Below, piece after piece: positions 27,540-34,394 of a DNA stretch of 64,000 nucleotides. The notes under the pieces are model-generated. The model had not been told where the DNA came from and ran no database searches. It was given only the letters and a program-made list of their open reading frames with translations. The stretch's first letter is position 1, and each line of letters begins with the position of its first letter. This DNA is from Coriobacteriia bacterium (GTDB taxonomy: Bacteria; Actinomycetota; Coriobacteriia; Coriobacteriales; Atopobiaceae): positions 6,819 to 70,818 of the forward strand of contig QAKZ01000017.1 of the NCBI GenBank assembly GCA_003150175.1. Reading direction: 5' to 3'. A program made the position numbers and the translations under genes.

Positions 27540-28691
27540 ATGAAGGAACTCAGCAAGCTGCGGGCGGACATAGACCGCATCGACAGCCAGATATTCGAGC
27601 TGTTCGGCGAGCGTGCGGAGGTCGCCGCCGGCGTGGCGGAGTATAAGCGCGCGCACGGCAAGCGCGTCTTCGACCCCGTCCGCGAGCGCCAGAAGATCGC
27701 AGACGCCGCCGGGCGCGTCCCCGCCGACCTCTCCACCTACGGCCAGGTCATGATGGAGCTCCTCATGGAGGCCTCGCGCGCCCGCCAGCACGAGCTCTTG
27801 GGCGACGCCGAGGACTCGGAGCTCGTGGCGCGCATCGAGGCAGCCCGCAAAGCGACCCCCGAGGTCTTCCCCCGTAGCGGCCGCGTCGCCTGCCAGGGCG
27901 TCGAGGGCGCCTACAGCCAGCTCGCCGCCGAGAAGTTCTTCCGCCACCCGGACATCCGCTACATGAGGTCGTTCGAGGACGTCTTCGAGGCGGTCGAGTC
28001 GGGCGAGGTCGACTACGGCGTGTTGCCGATCGAGAACTCGACCGCGGGATCCGTGAACAAGGTCTTCGACCTCATGGGCGCCCACGAGTTCTCCATCGTG
28101 CGCTCCACGCGCGTCAAGGTCGACCATTGCCTGCTCGCGCGCAAGGGGGCGGACATCGGGGGCATCCGCGACATCTACAGCCACGAGCAGGCCATCCGCC
28201 AGTGCGCGGCCTTCCTCGAGACCATGCCCGAGGCCCGCGTCCACGTGTGCGAGAACACCGCCGTCGCGGCAAGGATGGTCGCCGACGCCGGCCGCGACGA
28301 CGTGGCGGCCTTGAGCTCGCGCGGCTGCGCCGACCTCTACGGCCTCAGCGTACTCGGCAGCGCCGTCCAGGACCGCGACAACAACTACACGCGCTTCGCC
28401 TGCATCAGCAAGAAGCTCGAGATCTACCCCGGCGCGGAGCGCTCCTCAATGACGCTCGTCACCCCGCACCGGCCGGGCTCCCTCTACAAGCTCCTCGCGA
28501 AGTTCTACGCGCTCGACATCAACGTGGTCAAGCTCGAGAGCCGCCCGATCCCCGAGCGCGACTTCGAGTTCGGCTTCTTCTTCGACATCGACTGCCCCGT
28601 GGCCTCAGACGAGTTCCGCGCGCTCATGTCCACCATCGAGGGGCTCTGCCAGGACTTCCGCTACCTCGGCAGCTACAGCGAGGTGATCTAG
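27540..28691 (+). CDS. pheA: Bifunctional chorismate mutase / prephenate dehydratase with ACT domain
   Basis: A 383-residue protein of phenylalanine synthesis. Residues 1-85 form an AroQ-type chorismate mutase (LRADIDRIDSQIFELFGERA); about 105-285 are prephenate dehydratase (CQGVEGAYSQLAAEKFF, GVLPIENSTAGSVN and the catalytic NNYTRFACIS); about 295-380 an ACT domain with HRPGSLYKLL and KLESRPIPERDFEF. The GSLY and ESRP motifs bind Phe in the family, so feedback inhibition is expected. AAAGG precedes ATG 27540 by ten bases. It ends one base into aroE. Confidence 0.96.
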   Translation: MKELSKLRADIDRIDSQIFELFGERAEVAAGVAEYKRAHGKRVFDPVRERQKIADAAGRVPADLSTYGQVMMELLMEASRARQHELLGDAEDSELVARIEAARKATPEVFPRSGRVACQGVEGAYSQLAAEKFFRHPDIRYMRSFEDVFEAVESGEVDYGVLPIENSTAGSVNKVFDLMGAHEFSIVRSTRVKVDHCLLARKGADIGGIRDIYSHEQAIRQCAAFLETMPEARVHVCENTAVAARMVADAGRDDVAALSSRGCADLYGLSVLGSAVQDRDNNYTRFACISKKLEIYPGAERSSMTLVTPHRPGSLYKLLAKFYALDINVVKLESRPIPERDFEFGFFFDIDCPVASDEFRALMSTIEGLCQDFRYLGSYSEVI

Positions 28692-29989
28692 TGGCGGGCA
28701 ACTCCCCTGCGGGCGCTCCCTCGCTCGCCACCCCCTTCGGCCTCATCGGCCGCAAGCTCGGCCACAGCTGGTCTCGCCAGATCCACGAGCAGCTCGGCAG
28801 CGCCCCCTACAGCCATCTCGAGCTCGAGCCCGGCGAGGTCGCCGGCTTCCTCGCCGAGGGGCGTTGGCGCGGCCTCAACGTGACCATCCCCTACAAGGCC
28901 GACGCCGCCCGCGCCGCCGAAGCCAGAAGCGAGCGCGTGGAGCGACTGGGCGTGGCGAACACCCTCGTGAGGCGCGCCGACGGCTCCGTCTTCGCGGAGA
29001 ACACCGATGTGCTGGGCTTCTCGTGGATGCTCGATCGCTTCTGCCGCCGAGAGCTCGCGGCCGAGGCCGCAGATGCCCTCGCCGAAAAGAAGTGCCTGGT
29101 CCTCGGCTCGGGCGGCGCCTCGCAGGCGGTCCAGGCGGCGCTTTCCGAGACCGGGGCGCGCGTGGTCGTCGTCTCGCGCTCCGGCGCCGATAACTACGCG
29201 AACCTCCTCGAACGGAACGCCGACGCCGCGCTCATCGTGAACACGACGCCCGTGGGCATGTACCCCGCCTGCCCGGCGACCCCCGCCCCCGAGTCGGAAC
29301 TCGCCCGGATGCCCGGGCTGCTCGGCGCGCTCGACGTCGTCTACAATCCCTGCCGCACCGGCATCTGCCTTGCGGCCGAGCGCCTGGGCATCCCGTCGGA
29401 ATCGGGCCTCGCCATGCTCGTCGCGCAGGCCTTCTTCGCGAGCGAGCTCTTCCAGGGCCGCGACCTCGACGAGGCGCAGATCGCCCAGATCGAGGCGGAC
29501 ATCCACCGCCAGACGCAGAACATCGTGCTCATCGGCATGCCGGGCGCCGGCAAGACCTCGACGGGCAAGCGCCTCGCGCGCATGCTCGGCCGCACCTTCG
29601 TCGACGTCGACGACGAGATCGCGCGCCAAGAGGGCACAGGCGCCGCCCGCATCATAGAGGAGCAGGGCGAGGACGCCTTCAGGGAAATCGAGACCAGGGT
29701 CACCGGCGAGCTCTGCGCGAGGAGCGGCCTTGTGGTCGCGTGCGGGGGCGGCGTCGTCACCCGCCCCGAGAACCGAGACCTGCTGCGCCAGAACGGCCGC
29801 GTCGTCATGATCGACCGCCCGCTCGGCGAGCTCTCGAGCTCAGGGCGCCCCATGAGCCGGGCCAAGGGCGTCGAGCAGCTGGCCCGCGAGCGCATGGGCG
29901 CCTACCGCGCGTGGTCCGACGTGCGCATCGAGTGCACCGGCAGCGCCGAGGGGGACGCCCGGAAGATCCTCTCGTCGGTGGGGTTTTAG
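28691..29989 (+). CDS. Fused shikimate dehydrogenase - shikimate kinase
   Basis: A 432-residue fusion (AroE-AroK). Residues about 14-265 are shikimate dehydrogenase: GLIGRKLGHSWSRQIHEQLG, GLNVTIPYKAD with the catalytic Lys, AENTDVLGF, VLGSGGASQAV and NTTPVGMYP. About 276-432 is shikimate kinase: P-loop GMPGAGKTSTGKRLA, DVDDEIARQ, FREIETRV and ACGGGVVTRPENR. It would carry out two steps in a row, dehydroshikimate to shikimate-3-phosphate. GTG 28691 overlaps the pheA stop by one base. The usual R-x-R lid region of the kinase appears as GRPMSRAKG. Confidence 0.94.
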   Translation: MAGNSPAGAPSLATPFGLIGRKLGHSWSRQIHEQLGSAPYSHLELEPGEVAGFLAEGRWRGLNVTIPYKADAARAAEARSERVERLGVANTLVRRADGSVFAENTDVLGFSWMLDRFCRRELAAEAADALAEKKCLVLGSGGASQAVQAALSETGARVVVVSRSGADNYANLLERNADAALIVNTTPVGMYPACPATPAPESELARMPGLLGALDVVYNPCRTGICLAAERLGIPSESGLAMLVAQAFFASELFQGRDLDEAQIAQIEADIHRQTQNIVLIGMPGAGKTSTGKRLARMLGRTFVDVDDEIARQEGTGAARIIEEQGEDAFREIETRVTGELCARSGLVVACGGGVVTRPENRDLLRQNGRVVMIDRPLGELSSSGRPMSRAKGVEQLARERMGAYRAWSDVRIECTGSAEGDARKILSSVGF

Positions 29990-30095
29990 CGAAGAAGCCG
30001 TGGAAGACCCGTGCTCCCGGGGCGCGGACAGACCGTTCGCCGTCCACGGTCACGCCGGGCGCCGACCCGAAAAGAGGTCGAAACAACCTCCCGCC

Positions 30096-30101
30096 TATAC
30101 T
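30096..30101 (+). promoter_or_regulatory. Possible -10 element before the EIIB-AroQ gene
   Basis: The 179-base gap between aroE/K and the EIIB-AroQ gene contains TATACT at 30096-30101, about 68 bases before the GTG. No matching -35 is seen at the right spacing. The gap is the largest in the aro block, so the last gene may have its own control. Confidence 0.3.
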
Positions 30102-30168
30102 CGCTCAACAGGTGTCGGCGAACACGCCGAACGTTCCATCGACGAAACAAGTAAGGATTTGATATCAC

Positions 30169-31062
30169 GTGAGCAAAGCGCTCGACATCGCAAAGGAAGT
30201 TCTCGCCGCGGTCGGCGGGAAGGCGAACGTGACGAGCAACGACATCTGCATGACCCGCCTGAGGATCCGCACCTCGGATCCCTCCCTCGTCGACACCGAC
30301 CAGCTCACCGCGACGAGGGGCGTCCTCGGCATCGTGCAGCGCGGCAAGGGCGGCATCGAGGTCGTTTTCGGGCCGGGCAAGGTCGAGGACGTCCACGACG
30401 CCATCGCGGACCTCACCGGCGTCGAGTCAAGGGAGAAGGGCTTCGGCGCGGACGGCCCCTCCCGCATGGACGTCATCGTCAACCAGAAGCCCGAGGCAGA
30501 AAAGGGTGCTGAGCCAGAGGCGGCGCCGAAAGCCGAGGACGAGTCGGAAGACGACCTCGCCGAGGTCCAGAGCCTCGTCTCGATGCTCGACGAGAAGGGC
30601 GACGACTACCCCGAACCCGAGCCCACGTCGGTCCTCGTGCTCAACGGGCCCAACATCAACATGCTCGGCATCCGCGAGCCGGGGATCTACGGCACCGACA
30701 ACTTCTCGGACCTCCTCCAGCTCTGCCAGGACGCCGCCGCCGAAGCCGGCTTCGACCGCTGCGCCTGCTACCAGTCGAACCATGAGGGCGACCTCGTCGA
30801 CGCCATCCAGGACGCCTACGGCAAGTATGACGGGATCGTCATCAACCCGGGCGCCTACACCCACACCTCGATCGCCATCCTCGACGCCGCCAAGGCCGTC
30901 CAGCTGCCCATCGTCGAGGTCCACATCTCGAAGGTCGACGGGCGCGAGGACTTCCGCCAGGTGAGCTACATCCGCCAGGCCTGCTTCGAGACCATCACAG
31001 GCATGGGCATCCAAGGCTACCGTAAGGCCATCCTCGACCTCGCCGAGAAGCTCGATCTCTAG
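30169..31062 (+). CDS. PTS EIIB domain fused to type II 3-dehydroquinate dehydratase (AroQ)
   Basis: A 297-residue fusion. Residues 1-85 match the glucose/sucrose-type PTS EIIB domain (AKEVLAAVGGKANVTSNDICMTRLR, read here as helix plus phosphocysteine motif), with the phospho-accepting Cys27 in ICMTRLR and VVFGPGKVEDVHDAI. A linker rich in Glu, Pro and Ala spans 86-152. Residues 153-297 are type II dehydroquinase: VLVLNGPNINMLG, REPGIYG with the catalytic Tyr174, QSNHEGD, INPGAYTHTS with His232 and VHISK. Type II enzymes are normally ~145 residues alone. It supplies the one pathway step otherwise missing from the operon. GTG 30169 has AAGGA eleven bases upstream. No EIIC or EIIA gene is nearby. 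Confidence 0.85.
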   Translation: MSKALDIAKEVLAAVGGKANVTSNDICMTRLRIRTSDPSLVDTDQLTATRGVLGIVQRGKGGIEVVFGPGKVEDVHDAIADLTGVESREKGFGADGPSRMDVIVNQKPEAEKGAEPEAAPKAEDESEDDLAEVQSLVSMLDEKGDDYPEPEPTSVLVLNGPNINMLGIREPGIYGTDNFSDLLQLCQDAAAEAGFDRCACYQSNHEGDLVDAIQDAYGKYDGIVINPGAYTHTSIAILDAAKAVQLPIVEVHISKVDGREDFRQVSYIRQACFETITGMGIQGYRKAILDLAEKLDL

Positions 31063-31162
31063 CCCCATCAACACTGGGTGACAGTCATTGCGTGCAGCTT
31101 TCTGGGACACCCTTGCGCGCCCACGACACACAGCGCCGCCAAAAAGTTCGCGCCGATTGGCA

Positions 31163-31207
31163 CAAAAACGGGCGCGCATCTCCGCAGCAACTCGGAGGTG
31201 CGCGCCC
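31163..31207 (-). terminator. Terminator of the 5-FTHF cyclo-ligase gene (convergent gap)
   Basis: A 15-pair stem (31193-31207 with 31170-31184, one G-T pair) with loop CAGCAACT. Read on the minus strand it is followed by GTTTTTGT, a U-tract. It lies between convergent genes; read on the plus strand no U-tract follows, though the stem may still stop transcripts from aroQ. Confidence 0.75.
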
Positions 31208-31231
31208 ATTGTCAATTTCAATACTACCGAG

Positions 31232-31828
31232 TCACCGGCAGCTCCACACGCCCGACTCGGTGACGATGAAGTCGACGGGCACGTCGCAGGACTCCGCAGG
31301 CAAGGGGTTTCCGCTCATCATCATGCTGCGGGCGAGCGCGACCTTGTCGCCGGGGTAGAACTGCAAGAACCTGTCGTAATACCCGCCGCCGTAGCCGATG
31401 CGGTGTCCCTCGGCGTCGAAGACGAGCCCCGGCACGAGGCACACCGAACCCACGAGGTCCTCGGTCGTAAGCGCCGCCCCGATGCCCGGCCTCGGCTCGA
31501 GGATGCCCTTGTACCCCTCGGCCAGGTCGCCCAGACCGAAGATCTCGTAGAACGCCATCGTGTGGGCCTGGGCGTCGACGCGCGGCGCCGCGACCCGCTT
31601 GCCGTGCGCGAGCGCCGACTCGATGACCGCGCGCGTGTCGACCTCGTTGTTGTACGAGACGTAGGCGAGCACGAGCGGCGCCTCCGCATAGATGTCGAAG
31701 GCCCGCAGCTGCGCGAGGATGCTCGCGTCGAGCACACCCTTGGTCGCGGGATCGATGCGGCGACGCGCCTTGAGGTAATTGCCGCGCAGCGAGCTCTTGT
31801 CCGCGTCGGTGCCGTATGAGCTTGCCAC
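31232..31828 (-). CDS. 5-formyltetrahydrofolate cyclo-ligase
   Basis: About 198 residues. The helix KSSLRGNYLKARRRID at the N-terminus and the signature VPGLVFDAEGHRIGYGGGYYDRFL near residue 135 identify the family, which converts 5-formyl-THF to 5,10-methenyl-THF using ATP. The frame is open to 32437 but that stretch is antisense to trpS. GTG 31828 is chosen because it places the first helix at the usual distance; GTG 31837 and TTG 31860 are alternatives, none with a strong ribosome site. It is divergent from trpS. Confidence 0.88.
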   Translation of the reverse strand: MASSYGTDADKSSLRGNYLKARRRIDPATKGVLDASILAQLRAFDIYAEAPLVLAYVSYNNEVDTRAVIESALAHGKRVAAPRVDAQAHTMAFYEIFGLGDLAEGYKGILEPRPGIGAALTTEDLVGSVCLVPGLVFDAEGHRIGYGGGYYDRFLQFYPGDKVALARSMMMSGNPLPAESCDVPVDFIVTESGVWSCR

Positions 31829-31969
31829 GTCGACCACTTCTTTCCATCGAAAATCCAACTCGGTAATTCTAACAGGCTTTGAGCCCCTCTTGCCGCCCGC
31901 ATGGCGCCCGTAAACGTTTTTTGACGTACCATAAAGAGCTAGTGCGAACTCACCCGCAAAGGAGAACAT

Positions 31970-33019
31970 ATGCCCAACGAGGGAAGCTACGAGGCGGCGC
32001 TGCGCCGCAGCAACCAGGTCCACGAGGACCTCAAGGTCAACCCCGGCAATTACACCATGCTCACCGGCGACCGACCGACCGGGCGGCTGCACCTCGGCCA
32101 CTACTTCGGCACGCTCGTCGACCGCGTCCGCCTGCAGGAGATGGGCGTCCGCACAAACATCATCATCGCCGACTACCAGGTCATCACCGACCGCGACACG
32201 ACCAAGAACATCCAGGACAACGTCTACAACATGGTCGTGGACTACCTCGCCTGCGGCATCGACCCGGAAAAGACGATGATCTTCACCCACTCGGCCGTCC
32301 CCGAGGAGAACCAGCTCATGCTGCCGTTCCTCTCGCTCGTGACCGAAGCCGAGATGGAAAGAAACCCGACCGTCAAGGCCGAGCAGGAGGCCTCCGGCCA
32401 TGAGCTCACCGGGCTTTTGCTCACCTATCCCGTGCACCAGGCCTGCGACATCCTATTCTGCAAGGGCAACATCGTGCCCGTGGGCCGCGACCAGCTGCCG
32501 CACATCGAGGTGACCAACAAGATCGCCCGCCGCTTCAACAAGCGCTACGGCAAGGTCTTCCCCGAGGTCACGGGCCTTCTGACCTCGACGCCGCTGCTCC
32601 CCGGCCTCGACGGGCGCAAGATGAGCAAGTCCTACGGCAACGCCATCTCCATCAGCATGACCGCCGAGGAGACCGCCAAGCTCATCAAGAAGGCCAAGAC
32701 CGACTCCGAGCGCAACATCACCTTCGACCCCGAGGGGCGCCCCGAGGTCTCCGCGCTGCTCACGACCGCCGGCATCTGCTCCGGGCGCGACCCCAAGGAG
32801 CTCGCCGATGAGATCGGCATGGGAGGCGGCGGCCAGCTCAAGCGCGTCGTTACCGAGGCCGTGAACGGCCGCTTCGCCCCGATCCGCGAGCGCCGTGAGG
32901 AGCTCCTGCGCGATCCCGATTACATCAAGGACATCATCCACGACGGCAACCGCCGCGCGAACGAGATCGCCCACGAGACCCTCTGCGAGGTCCGCGAGGC
33001 CATGGGCATGGTGTACTAG
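31970..33019 (+). CDS. trpS: Tryptophanyl-tRNA synthetase
   Basis: A 349-residue class I synthetase charging tRNA-Trp. The HIGH-type motif is RLHLGHYFG near residue 40, and KMSKSYGN is intact near 222. TYPVHQACDILF and VGRDQLPHIEVT are typical. ATG 31970 has AAGGAG five bases upstream. No T-box or trp attenuator is recognised in the 140 bases before it. It converges on argF across a long inverted repeat. Confidence 0.97.
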   Translation: MPNEGSYEAALRRSNQVHEDLKVNPGNYTMLTGDRPTGRLHLGHYFGTLVDRVRLQEMGVRTNIIIADYQVITDRDTTKNIQDNVYNMVVDYLACGIDPEKTMIFTHSAVPEENQLMLPFLSLVTEAEMERNPTVKAEQEASGHELTGLLLTYPVHQACDILFCKGNIVPVGRDQLPHIEVTNKIARRFNKRYGKVFPEVTGLLTSTPLLPGLDGRKMSKSYGNAISISMTAEETAKLIKKAKTDSERNITFDPEGRPEVSALLTTAGICSGRDPKELADEIGMGGGGQLKRVVTEAVNGRFAPIRERREELLRDPDYIKDIIHDGNRRANEIAHETLCEVREAMGMVY

Positions 33020-33078
33020 CCGCTGAGCAAAGGGCCGGCGCAGGCTCTATGCGAAGAATTCGGCAGTTGTTGGTCGAA

Positions 33079-33139
33079 TTGCAAAGAAATGAGCTGTTGT
33101 TGGTGCCTCAAGTACCAACAACAGCTCATTTCTTTGCAA
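33079..33139. repeat. Perfect 26-bp inverted repeat between trpS and argF
   Basis: Arms 33079-33104 and 33114-33139 are exact complements, with loop GCCTCAAGT. The arms are A/T-rich (TTGCAAAGAAATGAGC...), unlike the GC-rich surroundings. A 9-base part of the arm, GTTGTTGGT, also occurs just upstream at 33066-33074, 30 bases from the copy in the left arm. No U-tract follows on either strand. It could be a bidirectional terminator or a small repeat element. Confidence 0.85.
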
Positions 33140-33235
33140 AAGGACCAAGAAGTCCTGATTATTTAGCAGAACACGAGCTCTAAAGCCTAAAAGGCCACCC
33201 GAACAAACCGTGCAGAAGCCCGCTGCCCCGCAACG

Positions 33236-34231
33236 CTACTTCAGCGTCGCGTACATGACCGCCTTGATCGAGTGCATGCGGTTCTCGGCCTCGTCGAACA
33301 CGCGGCTGCGCTCGCTCTCGAACACCTCGTCGGTGACCTCGAGCTCCGGCAGGCCGAACTTCTCGTAGACGTCCTCGCCGATGGTGGTGTTACGGTCATG
33401 GAAGCTCGGCAGGCAGTGCATGAAGATGCAGTCGTCGGCCGCCTTCGCCATGAGCTCGGCGTTGACCTGATACTTGCCAAGAAGCCCGATGCGCTTCTCC
33501 CACAGCTCGTAGGGCTCGCCCATCGAAACCCAGATGTCGGTGTAGATGACGTCCGCGCCGCGGGCACCTTCGTCGACGTCCTCGGTCAGCGTGATGGTCG
33601 CGCCGGAGGCCTTGGCGACCTCGCGGCACTCGGCGACGAGCTCGGCGGACGGCATCTGCTCGGTCGGCCCGCAGGCGCAGAAGTCCATACCGAGCTTCGC
33701 GCACACGACCATGAGGGAGTTGCCCACGTTGTTGCCGGCGTCGCCCATGAAGGTGAGCTTCTTGCCGTGGAGGTCGCGGCCGAACTCCTCCTGCACGGTC
33801 AGCATGTCGGCGATCATCTGCGTCGGGTGGAACTCGGTCGTGAGGCCATTCCACACGGGCACGCCAGCGTTCGCGGCGAGGGTCTCGACGATCGACTGGG
33901 CGTATCCGCGGTACTCGATGCCGTCGTACATGCGGCCGAGCACGCGCGCGGTGTCCTCGATGGACTCCTTCTTGCCCATCTGAGAGCTCTTGGGGTCGAG
34001 GTAGGTGACGCCCATGCCGAGGTCCATGGCGCCGACCTCGAAGGAGCAGCGGGTACGCGTCGAGGTCTTCTCGAAGAGCAGGACGATGTTCTTTCCCTCG
34101 AGGTAGCGGTGCGGCTCGCCCGCGCGCTTCTTTGCCTTGAGGTCGGCCGAGAGATCGATGAGGTACTGGATCTCCTCGGGGGTGAAGTCGAGGAGCTTGA
34201 GGAAGTTGCGGCCAGAGATATCTACAGCCAT
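33236..34231 (-). CDS. argF: Ornithine carbamoyltransferase
   Basis: A 331-residue transcarbamylase linking ornithine and carbamoyl phosphate. The carbamoyl-phosphate loop [45 protein letters not shown] and the ornithine/Cys motif MHCLPSFHD are intact. Length and motifs fit both anabolic ArgF and catabolic ArcB; without arginine deiminase or other arg genes nearby the direction cannot be decided. AAAGGAG precedes ATG 34231. It is divergent from ppk1. Confidence 0.95.
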   Translation of the reverse strand: MAVDISGRNFLKLLDFTPEEIQYLIDLSADLKAKKRAGEPHRYLEGKNIVLLFEKTSTRTRCSFEVGAMDLGMGVTYLDPKSSQMGKKESIEDTARVLGRMYDGIEYRGYAQSIVETLAANAGVPVWNGLTTEFHPTQMIADMLTVQEEFGRDLHGKKLTFMGDAGNNVGNSLMVVCAKLGMDFCACGPTEQMPSAELVAECREVAKASGATITLTEDVDEGARGADVIYTDIWVSMGEPYELWEKRIGLLGKYQVNAELMAKAADDCIFMHCLPSFHDRNTTIGEDVYEKFGLPELEVTDEVFESERSRVFDEAENRMHSIKAVMYATLK

Positions 34232-34394
34232 GGGGTCTCCTTTGTCATCGGTGCGCGTGAAGTGCGTTGATTCTAGCGCAAATGCGCACGTGAGCTTTGA
34301 TTTGTTGCCCGCGCGGACACTTGTGGTTTACAGAGACCTTACGAGCGTCAAGTAGGATAATCGAGTTCACCAGGACATAACCCGAGGAGACCGC

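Noticed and set aside
31063-31231. Attachment or transposon end from inverted repeat 31170-31207
   Set aside because: Followed by GTTTTTGT on the minus strand right after a gene end; an ordinary terminator explains it.
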